From an uncultured Oscillospiraceae bacterium (lineage in GTDB: Bacteria > Bacillota > Clostridia > Oscillospirales > Oscillospiraceae), in contig CAKTZP010000053.1 of the NCBI GenBank assembly GCA_934636045.1, positions 1 through 13,039 of the forward strand: a DNA stretch of 13,039 bases, given 5' to 3'. Below are positions 1-5,359 of the stretch, piece by piece (within the stretch, counting starts at the first letter, position 1; each line of letters starts with the position of its first letter). The notes under the pieces are model-generated. The model saw only the letters and a program-made list of their open reading frames with translations. It did no database searches and was not told the origin of the DNA. A program made the position numbers and the translations under genes.

Positions 1-41
1 TTGGCGCGGTGACGCTTTCTGGGTTGATAGGTACGCAGCAT
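1..41 (-). CDS. rpmH: Ribosomal protein L34, N-terminal fragment (runs off the left edge)
   Basis: Only the first 13 codons are in the window; they read MLRTYQPRKRHRA, the characteristic N-terminus of bacterial L34, a short basic protein of the 50S subunit. The ATG is preceded by AGGAGG (plus-strand cctcct at 52-57) at 10 nt spacing. A strong promoter lies upstream with a leader of about 75 nt that includes a small ACGGC/GCCGT hairpin at 73-85. In most Firmicutes rpmH is followed by rnpA, yidC, jag and mnmE, so those genes are expected to the left of the window. The gene usually divergent from it, dnaA, is not here. Identification rests on a short but very distinctive sequence. Confidence 0.88.
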   Translation of the reverse strand, partial: MLRTYQPRKRHRA

Positions 42-123
42 CTCGTGTACACCTCCTGTTAGATTATGCTCAACGGCGAAGCCGTAGCAATCAAAAAATG
101 TTGCACATAGTCATGCAAATGGT

Positions 124-173
124 ATTATACCGCAAGAACCTATGGAAAGTCAACCGGAAATTTCTTTTTTTCC
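124..173 (-). promoter_or_regulatory. Strong SigA-type promoter of rpmH with UP-like A-tract
   Basis: Read on the minus strand: -35 TTGACT (148-153), 18 bp spacer, perfect -10 TATAAT (124-129), with transcription predicted to start near 117. Immediately upstream of the -35 (155-173) is an A-rich stretch resembling an UP element, as expected for a ribosomal-protein promoter. The position relative to the rpmH ribosome binding site supports the assignment. Confidence 0.75.
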
Positions 174-187
174 GCAAACGCGGAAAA
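168..187. repeat. 8-bp perfect inverted repeat (TTTTCCGC, 4-nt loop)
   Basis: The arms 168-175 and 180-187 are perfectly complementary around an AAAC loop. It sits just upstream of the rpmH UP-like tract and downstream of the DUF6512-like gene. On the minus strand the hairpin is followed by A residues rather than T residues, so it is not a canonical terminator for the gene to its right. Its function is unknown. Confidence 0.35.
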
Positions 188-253
188 CTTGTGACTCGAC
201 ACCCCGCGCGCCACAAGATATGGGCGCGGCACGCGGAAGGCTGCGGCGTACAA

Positions 254-772
254 CTAGACGGGCGGCTGAAAGATCGGCAGCTCCGGCGCGGCGAAGGTGA
301 ATAGAATGAGCGCCGCCCCGTAGAGCGCAGCCGGCAGCAGCAGCCATGGCGCCGCGCGCTCCAGCCGACCGCTTTCGCGCAGCCGATACGCAAGGAAAAA
401 GCCGAAAAACATCGCTGCGAAATACAGCGCGATGTCCGCCGCTGTCGATTTGACGCCGAAGCCCGCCGAGAGCAGGTAGTAGACCGCGGTCAGCGCCGCC
501 GGTGCGGCCAGCAGCGCCGCGAAAAAGCCGCTCCAAAGCCGGTGCGGGCGCGGCTCCCGCAGCGACAGCAGCGCCGCCGCGGCTAACGTCGGGAAAAACA
601 GCAGCTTCAGATGCTCCCAAACGCTCTCGTTGATCGGACTGATGAATGCGGTCAGCGGATTGGGCAGCACAACGTAAAGAAAATGCAGCGCGTTGCCCGC
701 AATCGATGCTGCAAGCGCCGCCAGCCAATATCGCCGCCGCGCCGATGTCCTCTTTTTCGCCGTCTGCATCAT
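254..772 (-). CDS. DUF6512-like integral membrane protein
   Basis: The product is 172 residues, strongly hydrophobic, with about five predicted membrane segments (roughly residues 15-36, 56-70, 80-102, 110-128 and 138-162) and a basic N-terminus (KKRTSARRR) that should be cytoplasmic. The segment INESVWEHLKLLFFP near residues 48-62 matches my memory of the conserved block of DUF6512-type membrane proteins, whose function is unknown. The start is the first of two tandem ATG codons (772 or 769); GGGAGG lies 6 nt upstream of 772. The open frame continues upstream to 913, but that part runs through the toxin promoter and hairpin region and lacks a ribosome binding site. No convincing promoter or terminator was found. 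The gene stands alone between rpmH and the small toxin locus. Confidence 0.8.
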   Translation of the reverse strand: MMQTAKKRTSARRRYWLAALAASIAGNALHFLYVVLPNPLTAFISPINESVWEHLKLLFFPTLAAAALLSLREPRPHRLWSGFFAALLAAPAALTAVYYLLSAGFGVKSTAADIALYFAAMFFGFFLAYRLRESGRLERAAPWLLLPAALYGAALILFTFAAPELPIFQPPV

Positions 773-834
773 AAAAATCCCTCCCCGGATATCATATGCC
801 CCGAGGAGGGAAAACAGTACACTATTTTTGCAAG

Positions 835-868
835 GTGACACGAAGAACGCTTGCGTTTTTCGTGTCAC
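835..868. repeat. 16-bp inverted repeat overlapping the small-toxin promoter
   Basis: The arms 835-850 and 853-868 are complementary over 16 positions with a single G:T pair, separated by only 2 nt. The right arm covers most of the -35 (851-856) and part of the spacer of the rightward promoter. Neither strand carries a T-tract after the hairpin, so it is not an intrinsic terminator. It could be an operator for a dimeric regulator or a structured element between the two divergent units. Confidence 0.7.
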
Positions 869-879
869 TGTGCTATGAT
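851..879 (+). promoter_or_regulatory. Promoter of the small hydrophobic toxin gene
   Basis: -35 TTGCGT (851-856), 17 bp spacer, -10 TATGAT (874-879) with a TGC extended -10. The predicted start near 886 places a near-perfect CGGTGCA/TGCACCG hairpin (885-899) at the very 5' end of the transcript, a position that often protects small toxin mRNAs. The leader to the toxin ATG is about 63 nt. Confidence 0.6.
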
Positions 880-924
880 AACCGCGGTGCACTGCACCGG
901 GTGCTGCCACCAACGGCGGACGGA

Positions 925-942
925 TGCCTCCGACAGGAGGTG
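925..942 (+). promoter_or_regulatory. Shine-Dalgarno-sequestering hairpin in the toxin leader
   Basis: CCTCC (927-931) pairs perfectly with GGAGG (936-940), the toxin's own Shine-Dalgarno sequence, across a GACA loop; G926-T941 and T925-G942 can add wobble pairs. Hidden ribosome binding sites are a known feature of several type I toxin mRNAs. The pairing is visible in the sequence; its regulatory role is inference. Confidence 0.6.
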
Positions 943-948
943 ATGCGC

Positions 949-1038
949 ATGGGTTGTGTTACATACGAGGCGCTTTTTGCATTCGTGCTCATGCTCTGTG
1001 CCATCATTTCTCTGGTTCAGAACCAAAGAAATCGGTAA
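949..1038 (+). CDS. Small holin-like type I toxin (29 aa, Hol_Tox-like)
   Basis: A 29-residue peptide with a short polar N-terminus containing V-T-Y-E-A-L-F, one hydrophobic membrane helix (about residues 8-23) and a short charged tail (QNQRNR). The VTYEAL motif followed by a single helix and basic end is the pattern of the 'putative holin-like toxin' peptides of Firmicutes, relatives of type I toxins such as TxpA/BsrG. The start at 949 is set by AGGAGGTGA (935-943), a near-perfect anti-Shine-Dalgarno match ending about 6-8 nt upstream; an in-frame ATG at 943 is too close to it. An antisense RNA promoter and terminator lie just downstream on the opposite strand. If functional, the peptide would insert in the membrane. 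It could also be a non-toxic small membrane peptide. Confidence 0.72.
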   Translation: MGCVTYEALFAFVLMLCAIISLVQNQRNR

Positions 1039-1039
1039 C

Positions 1040-1099
1040 TTTTTAGAAAATAAAAAGATTACTCCGTCCCAAGCTTTCCCGAGCAAGACGGAGTAATCT
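1040..1099 (-). terminator. Intrinsic terminator of the antisense RNA (and probably of the serS operon)
   Basis: A perfect 13-bp stem (arms 1087-1099 and 1056-1068, read leftward) is followed on the minus strand by a T-rich tract covering 1041-1056. On the plus strand there is no T-tract after the hairpin, so it works leftward. It is also the first recognisable terminator downstream of serS. Confidence 0.8.
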
Positions 1100-1142
1100 G
1101 TCCAAATATGGGAGGCAACCGTTCGTCGGCAGCACTCTTCCT
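1045..1142 (-). ncRNA. Candidate antisense antitoxin RNA (about 100 nt)
   Basis: A promoter at 1149-1177 and an intrinsic terminator at 1040-1099, both on the minus strand, bound a transcript of about 98 nt without a plausible reading frame. It is complementary to the 3' part of the toxin mRNA, which starts near 886 and ends at the + strand terminator at 1158-1199. Antisense overlap at the toxin mRNA 3' end is the arrangement of txpA/RatA in Bacillus subtilis. The RNA ends just beyond the toxin stop codon, so it pairs with the 3' UTR rather than the coding sequence. The ends are estimated from promoter and terminator positions. Confidence 0.6.
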
Positions 1143-1148
1143 ATCGTC

Positions 1149-1177
1149 AGTATAGCACAGGGAAAGCGCGAATGCAA
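1149..1177 (-). promoter_or_regulatory. Promoter of the antisense antitoxin RNA
   Basis: Minus strand: -35 TTGCAT (1172-1177), 17 bp spacer, -10 TATACT (1149-1154) with a TGC extended -10. The same hexamers and spacing occur at the lexA promoter in this window. The -35 lies in the loop, and the spacer in one arm, of the toxin mRNA terminator hairpin. Confidence 0.65.
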
Positions 1178-1199
1178 GCGCTTTCCCTGCTGTTTTTTT
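1158..1199 (+). terminator. Intrinsic terminator of the toxin mRNA
   Basis: A perfect 12-bp stem, CAGGGAAAGCGC (1158-1169) with GCGCTTTCCCTG (1178-1189), has an 8-nt loop and a run of seven T at 1193-1199 on the plus strand. The T-run overlaps the serS stop codon on the other strand. On the minus strand the hairpin is followed by GTGC rather than T residues, so it should not stop serS transcription efficiently. Confidence 0.8.
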
Positions 1200-2487
1200 A
1201 CTTCTTTTCGATGATCTCCAGACCGCCGAGATATTTGCGCAGGACCTCGGGGACGACGACGCTGCCGTCGGCGCGCTGGTTCTGCTCGACCATGGCGGGG
1301 AAGATGCGGCTGGTGGCCAGACCGGAGCCGTTGAGGGTGTGGACGAACTCGGTCTTGCCGGTGGCCTCGCGGCGGAAGCGGATGTTGCCGCGGCGCGCCT
1401 GATAGTCCCGGGCGTTGGAGACGGAGGAGACCTCCTTGTAGCCGTTCATGGACGGGATCTGGATCTCAATATCATACGTCCGCGCCATCGAAGCGGAGCA
1501 GTCGCCCGCCGCCAGCTTGACCGTGCGGAAATGGAAGCCGAGGCCGCGCACGAGCGCTTCGGCCTTGCCGACGAGCTCCTCAAAGGCCTCGTCGGACTTC
1601 TCCGGCAGGGTGTACTGGAACATTTCGACCTTGTTGAACTGGTGACCGCGCACCATGCCGCGCTCGTCGGCGCGATGGGATCCGGCCTCGCGGCGGAAGC
1701 AGGGCGTGTAGGCAAACAGCTTGTGCGGCAGGTCGCTTTCGTTCAGAATTTCGCCGCGGTGGAGGCTGGCCAGTGCGGTTTCGGCCGTCGGGAGCATGAA
1801 ATGCATGCGGTCGTCGGTGGGGTTGGCAATCTTATAGACCTCGTCGGCGAACTTCGGGAACTGGCCCGCCGTTTCGCCGCACTGGTACTCCAGCATATGT
1901 GGCAGGATGACCATCTCGTAGCCGTCGTTCAGGTGGCAGTCGATGAAATAGTTCAGCAGCGCCCATTCCAGACGGCTGCCGAGGCCGCGGTACATCCAGA
2001 AGCCGGAGCCGGCCAGCCGCGTGCCGCGTTCGTAGTCGATGAGGCCGAGGTCGGTGCACAGATCGACGTGGTGCTTCGGGGTAAAATCGAACTTGTGCGG
2101 CTCGCCGTAGTAGCGCAGCGGTTCGTTATTTTCCTTGCCGCCGGGCTTGAGGTCGGGGTCGGGGAGGTTCGGCAGACTCAGCATGAGCGTGCGGTATTCG
2201 GCCTCGACGTCGGCGAGCTTGGCGTCGTTGGCGGCGATCTGCGTCTTGAGCTCCGCCATGCGCGCGAAGATGGGCGCGACATCCTCACCGGCCTTCTTTT
2301 TCATCGGGATCTCCTTGGAGACGCGGTTCTGCTCGGCCTTGTCCGTCTCGGTGGAGAGGATGAGGCTGCGGCGCTGCGCGTCGAGCTCCAGAATGCGGTC
2401 GACCTGCGCGTCGCAGTCGACCTCCTTTGCGCGAAGGCCGGCCTTGACCGCTTCGGGATCGTCTTTAATCCGTTTGATATCGAGCAT
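1198..2487 (-). CDS. serS: Seryl-tRNA synthetase
   Basis: A 429-residue class II aminoacyl-tRNA synthetase that charges tRNA(Ser) with serine in the cytoplasm. The N-terminal 110 residues form the long helical hairpin (tRNA-binding arm) with a typical MLDIKRIKDDPEAVKAGL start. The serine-site TAE triad is in LPTAE (232-236). Motif 2 is around 260-290 (CFRREAGSHRADERG...HQFNKVEMF), the segment YKEVSSVSNARDYQARR is at 350-366, and motif 3 is NGSGLATSR near 386-394. Length is normal. GAGGTGA lies upstream of the ATG at 2487; the frame extends 7 codons further without a better site. The gene starts about 21 nt after the preceding gene's stop and so belongs to the parA-parB operon. No T-box leader is present, and there is no room for one. 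Confidence 0.96.
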   Translation of the reverse strand: MLDIKRIKDDPEAVKAGLRAKEVDCDAQVDRILELDAQRRSLILSTETDKAEQNRVSKEIPMKKKAGEDVAPIFARMAELKTQIAANDAKLADVEAEYRTLMLSLPNLPDPDLKPGGKENNEPLRYYGEPHKFDFTPKHHVDLCTDLGLIDYERGTRLAGSGFWMYRGLGSRLEWALLNYFIDCHLNDGYEMVILPHMLEYQCGETAGQFPKFADEVYKIANPTDDRMHFMLPTAETALASLHRGEILNESDLPHKLFAYTPCFRREAGSHRADERGMVRGHQFNKVEMFQYTLPEKSDEAFEELVGKAEALVRGLGFHFRTVKLAAGDCSASMARTYDIEIQIPSMNGYKEVSSVSNARDYQARRGNIRFRREATGKTEFVHTLNGSGLATSRIFPAMVEQNQRADGSVVVPEVLRKYLGGLEIIEKK

Positions 2488-2508
2488 AATAGTCACCTCA
2501 TATAGCAA

Positions 2509-2949
2509 TTACGATTTGGTAAGATGGTTCAGCAGGGTGCGATAGATGGTAAGCGCCGGGGTGCTCAGCGCGTCGCTGTAGCCCTCCAGCTCGGCCATAT
2601 AGCCGTGGAAGGCGATGCTGTCGCCGCTCTGGTCGGCCTCCTGCGACAAAAGGAGCAGCTCGTTGGCCTTGGCCGCGCGCTGCGCGTCGTCCAGCGCGGT
2701 CTGGAGCGCGGAATTCTCTGCGCCGATGCTCTCAACCTGCGCCTCCAGCGCGCTGATGTTGAGCGACGCGCCGGTGTTGGCGGCGTCGAGGTCGTCCTGC
2801 ATCGCGCTGACCTTTACCAGCAGCGACACCGCCACAAGCAGGAAGGCCACGGCGAACATGATCGCCAGATATTCCAGCATTGCGCGCTTCTTTTTCGGGG
2901 TCAGCGGCTCCTCTGCGGGTGTGGTTTCGGTATTTTTCTGTTCAGTCAT
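2509..2949 (-). CDS. Membrane-anchored coiled-coil protein between parB and serS
   Basis: I do not recognise the family. The product is 146 residues: an acidic/polar N-terminus (1-18), a basic patch PKKKRAM (18-24), one membrane helix (about 26-47), then an Ala/Glu/Gln/Leu-rich segment with coiled-coil character (about 48-115) and a short C-terminal domain. The topology by the positive-inside rule places the coiled coil outside the membrane. Its ATG overlaps the parB stop by 8 bp and its ribosome binding site GGAGGAA lies inside the parB coding end, which suggests translational coupling. In many clostridia a small membrane protein (DUF4446 type) occupies this place between parB and serS; this may be an analogue, but no sequence similarity to it is claimed. 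Confidence 0.85.
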   Translation of the reverse strand: MTEQKNTETTPAEEPLTPKKKRAMLEYLAIMFAVAFLLVAVSLLVKVSAMQDDLDAANTGASLNISALEAQVESIGAENSALQTALDDAQRAAKANELLLLSQEADQSGDSIAFHGYMAELEGYSDALSTPALTIYRTLLNHLTKS

Positions 2950-3826
2950 TGGGTTCCTCCGGGATATTTAGCTGCTGCAGCGCTTCATAGAGCCGCTGCA
3001 GGTCGTCTTGACCGTAAAAGTCAAGCTCAAAGCGCCCTCTGCGCTTGCCGCAGACGATGCGCACCTTGCGGCCGAGGCGGCGGGTCAGCAGCTTTTCGCA
3101 TTCGCCGACATAGTCGACGGGTGCGGGCTGCGGCGGGGTCTCGGCGGGTGGCTGCTCCTGCGCCATGCGCTTGCACATGGCCTCGGCCTGCCGGACGGAC
3201 AGGCGCAGGGCGATGATACGCTGCGCGGCAGCCTTTTGCAGCCGTTCGTTCGGCAGCGACAGAACGGCGCGCGCATGTCCTGCGGAAAGCGTGCCCTCCA
3301 CGACGAGCGCCTGCACCTCCTCGGGCAGCGCCAGCAGACGCAGGGCGTTTGCCACGGCGGGACGGGATTTCCCGACCCGGTTGGCCGCCTCCTCCTGCGT
3401 CAGGCCATAGTCCTGCATCAGCGAGCGGTAGCCCTCGGCCTCTTCCATTGGGTTCAGATCCTGCCGCTGCAGGTTTTCCACCAGCGCCAGTTCCATGACC
3501 GTGCGGTCGTCGGCCTCGACGACGATGACGGGAACCTCCGTCAGCCCGGCCAGCCTTGCGGCGCGCCAGCGGCGCTCGCCGGCGATGATCTGGTAAAAGC
3601 CGCCGTCCATTTCGCGGACGGCCAGCGGCTGCAAAAGTCCGTGCGCGGCAATGGAATCCGCGAGCGCCTGCAGCTCCTCTTCGTCAAAATATTTTCTCGG
3701 CTGGTTGGGGTTCGGTTCGACCTTTTGCAGGGGCAGGGTCGTGACCGCGCCGGATGCTTCCTCTGCGGAGAAATCATCGATCAGCGCGCCCAGTCCCCGG
3801 CCGAGGCCGCGTTGCTTGCTAGCCAT
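2942..3826 (-). CDS. parB: Chromosome-partitioning protein ParB (Spo0J family)
   Basis: A 294-residue ParB. The N-terminal GLGRGLGALI (7-16) is the segment that stimulates the ParA ATPase. The CTP-binding/N-terminal domain includes NPNQPRK (38-44) and GERRWRAARLAG (83-94), plus ENLQRQDLNPMEEAEGY (117-133). A helix-turn-helix lies around 142-166 (TQEEAANRVGKSRPAVANAL), and the C-terminal 50 residues form the dimerisation domain. It binds parS and loads as a clamp; two perfect parS sites lie nearby. The ATG follows AAGGAG, and the gene begins 13 nt after the parA stop. It is slightly longer than B. subtilis Spo0J because of a proline-rich linker (225-238). Confidence 0.97.
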   Translation of the reverse strand: MASKQRGLGRGLGALIDDFSAEEASGAVTTLPLQKVEPNPNQPRKYFDEEELQALADSIAAHGLLQPLAVREMDGGFYQIIAGERRWRAARLAGLTEVPVIVVEADDRTVMELALVENLQRQDLNPMEEAEGYRSLMQDYGLTQEEAANRVGKSRPAVANALRLLALPEEVQALVVEGTLSAGHARAVLSLPNERLQKAAAQRIIALRLSVRQAEAMCKRMAQEQPPAETPPQPAPVDYVGECEKLLTRRLGRKVRIVCGKRRGRFELDFYGQDDLQRLYEALQQLNIPEEPND

Positions 3827-3839
3827 GCAATCGCTCCTT

Positions 3840-4610
3840 TCATCTGCAGGCGTCCGCCTGCTTCCGGGTCATCTCCTGCGCGACGGCGAGGTAGGCCGCT
3901 GCGCCGCGCGAGGTCTTGTCGTAGGCCGTGACGGGCAGGCCGTGGCTCGGCGCCTCGGCCAGACGGACGTTGCGCGGGATGGCAGCGGTGAACACCTTTC
4001 CCGGGAAATGGCGGCGCACCTCCTGCGCAACCTGGGAGGAAAAGTTCGTCCGGCCGTCGAACATCGTCATCAAAACGCCGAAGATCTCGAGCGAGGGGTT
4101 CAGCCGCCGCTTGACTGCTCGCAGCGTCGCCATCAGGTCGGACAGACCCTCGAGGGCGTAGTACTCGCATTGTACGGGGATGAGGATGCCGTCCGCGGCG
4201 CACAGGGCGTTGAGCGTCAGCAGCTCAAGCGACGGCGGGCAGTCGATAAAGATCCAGTCAAACTGCGCCTTAAGCTGGTCGAGGCACTGCTTGAGACGGT
4301 ATTCCCGGCGCTCGAGGCCGATGAGCTCGACCGTTGCGCCGGCGAGCGCCGCGCCGGAGGGAAGGACACTGCCGTATTTCGTCGAAACGACACATTTTTC
4401 GGGAGAGATGTCGTTGATGATCATGTCATAGACCGTGTGGCTGACTGCTTTTTTATTGACACCGAGACCGCTGGTGGCGTTGGCCTGCGGGTCAAAGTCG
4501 CACAGCAGCACGCGCTGCCCGACCTGCGTCAGAGCAGCGGTCAGATTGACCGCTGTCGTTGTCTTTCCCACGCCGCCCTTTTGGTTGACGACGGCGATGA
4601 TGCGGCCCAT
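3840..4610 (-). CDS. parA: Chromosome-partitioning ATPase ParA (Soj)
   Basis: A 256-residue ParA/MinD-superfamily ATPase. It has the deviant Walker A motif KGGVGKTT (11-18) with the signature lysine K11, the DPQANAT segment near 43-49, and the Walker B-like FIDCPPSLELLT. The family forms ATP-dependent dimers on nonspecific DNA and works with ParB in origin segregation. The start at 4610 follows AAAGGAGG (4618-4625); the open frame continues upstream to 4694, but that extension would run through the promoter. parA and parB are separated by only 13 nt. Confidence 0.97.
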   Translation of the reverse strand: MGRIIAVVNQKGGVGKTTTAVNLTAALTQVGQRVLLCDFDPQANATSGLGVNKKAVSHTVYDMIINDISPEKCVVSTKYGSVLPSGAALAGATVELIGLERREYRLKQCLDQLKAQFDWIFIDCPPSLELLTLNALCAADGILIPVQCEYYALEGLSDLMATLRAVKRRLNPSLEIFGVLMTMFDGRTNFSSQVAQEVRRHFPGKVFTAAIPRNVRLAEAPSHGLPVTAYDKTSRGAAAYLAVAQEMTRKQADACR

Positions 4611-4640
4611 CCAACCGCCTCCTTTCGTTTTCGTTCGTCT

Positions 4641-4669
4641 ATCATACCACGATTGCCCGGATTTTGCAA
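4641..4669 (-). promoter_or_regulatory. Promoter of the parA-parB-serS operon
   Basis: Minus strand: -35 TTGCAA (4664-4669), 17 bp spacer, -10 TATGAT (4641-4646) with a TGG extended -10. Transcription should start near 4634, just upstream of the parA ribosome binding site. The -35 lies about 20 bp from the parS palindrome, so ParB bound there could affect this promoter. Confidence 0.75.
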
Positions 4670-4682
4670 CCGTTTTCCGCGC

Positions 4683-4715
4683 AAAAAACGCCACTGTTTC
4701 ACGTGAAACAGTGGC
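4683..4715 (-). terminator. Intrinsic terminator of lexA, built on parS
   Basis: Read leftward, the extended parS palindrome (4690-4715) can fold into a stem of up to 13 bp starting 6 nt after the lexA stop codon, followed by one G and six T (4683-4688). This is a canonical intrinsic terminator layout on the minus strand; the plus strand has no T-tract after it. A perfect palindrome must leave a few central bases as loop. Confidence 0.65.
4695..4710. promoter_or_regulatory. parS site 1 (ParB-binding centromere sequence)
   Basis: TGTTTCACGTGAAACA is identical to the Firmicutes parS consensus. Here the symmetry extends beyond the 16-bp core to a perfect 26-bp palindrome (4690-4715). It lies between lexA and the parA promoter, next to the gene encoding its binding protein. 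Confidence 0.95.
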
Positions 4716-4721
4716 AAAACT

Positions 4722-5291
4722 TCAAAGCTCGCGGATGACGGTTTTCACCTTTCCCAAAATGACGGCGTTCGTACCGTCGATGGGGTCGTAGTCCGGATTC
4801 TCCGGCAGAAGCCAAACCTCTCCGTTCCTGCGGCTCAGGCGCTTGACGGTGGCCTCGTCGCCGAGGAGGGCGACGACGATCTCGCCGTTTTCCGCGGTGG
4901 GCTGCGGGCGGACGACGACCTTGTCGCCGCTCAGGATGCCCGCGTTGATCATCGAATCGCCGCGCACGCGCAGCACGAAGCAATCCGGCTCGGCGTCCCA
5001 AGGCAGATAGCCCTCAATGTTCTCCGTCGCCAAGATCGGCTGGCCGGCTGTGACAACACCGATGACCGGAAGGCCACGCCCTGCGGGCAGGGAAATGGCG
5101 CGGTTTTTCGAGCCGTCGACGGACAGCAGTCCGGCGTCCTGCAAAGCCGAGAGGTGATAGTGCACCGTTGCGGTGGAGCGCAGCCCGACGGCCTGCATGA
5201 TTTCGCGCACGGACGGCGCGTAGCCGTTTTCGGCGACGAACTCCCGCAGGAATTCGAGAATTTCCTCGCGCTTTCCGCTGGTTCTGCCCAT
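4722..5291 (-). CDS. lexA: SOS repressor LexA
   Basis: A 189-residue LexA. The N-terminal winged helix-turn-helix covers about 1-65, with the recognition region SVREIMQAVGLRSTATVHYHL (27-47). The self-cleavage site is A82-G83 in VTAGQP, and the catalytic dyad is S113 (RGDSMINAGI) and K150 (ATVKRL). It represses DNA-damage genes and cleaves itself when stimulated by RecA filaments. The start at 5291 has AAAGGAG upstream; a longer frame to 5339 would run through the promoter. Length is slightly below that of E. coli LexA. It is monocistronic or weakly linked to the radical SAM gene upstream, and it ends at the parS terminator. Confidence 0.96.
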   Translation of the reverse strand: MGRTSGKREEILEFLREFVAENGYAPSVREIMQAVGLRSTATVHYHLSALQDAGLLSVDGSKNRAISLPAGRGLPVIGVVTAGQPILATENIEGYLPWDAEPDCFVLRVRGDSMINAGILSGDKVVVRPQPTAENGEIVVALLGDEATVKRLSRRNGEVWLLPENPDYDPIDGTNAVILGKVKTVIREL

Positions 5292-5320
5292 GCTCCGCAC
5301 TCCTTTGCTTATTTTTAAAT

Positions 5321-5349
5321 AGTATAGCACAGCGCGCACGAAAATGCAA
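5321..5349 (-). promoter_or_regulatory. lexA promoter
   Basis: Minus strand: -35 TTGCAT (5344-5349), 17 bp spacer, -10 TATACT (5321-5326) with a TGC extended -10. It lies 30 nt upstream of the lexA start and next to the stop codon of the upstream gene. Confidence 0.7.
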
Positions 5350-5359
5350 ACATTTGTTT
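5348..5359. promoter_or_regulatory. Possible LexA operator at the lexA promoter
   Basis: AAACATTTGTTT is an AAAC-4nt-GTTT dyad overlapping the -35 of the lexA promoter. The Bacillus-type LexA box is CGAAC-4nt-GTTCG, so the spacing and core AAC/GTT are kept but the flanking G/C pair is not. It is the only dyad at this promoter that fits; the assignment is tentative. Confidence 0.35.

Noticed and set aside
168..187. Hairpin as terminator for the DUF6512-like gene
   Set aside because: On the minus strand the stem is followed by A residues, not T residues.
60..250. Possible oriC/DnaA boxes upstream of rpmH
   Set aside because: The best match (TGTTGCACA) differs from TTATNCACA at two positions, is single, and dnaA is not adjacent; no origin can be supported here.
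1339..2505. A 388-codon open frame on the + strand opposite serS
   Set aside because: It mirrors serS almost codon for codon, has no ribosome binding site, and its translation is a low-complexity Val/Ala/Gly/Arg mix; a GC-rich antisense shadow.
2488..2508. T-box riboswitch for serS
   Set aside because: Only 21 nt separate serS from the preceding gene, leaving no room for a T-box leader.
3008..4706. Long + strand open frames opposite parB and parA
   Set aside because: Antisense shadows of two certain genes in high-GC DNA; no start signals or family motifs.
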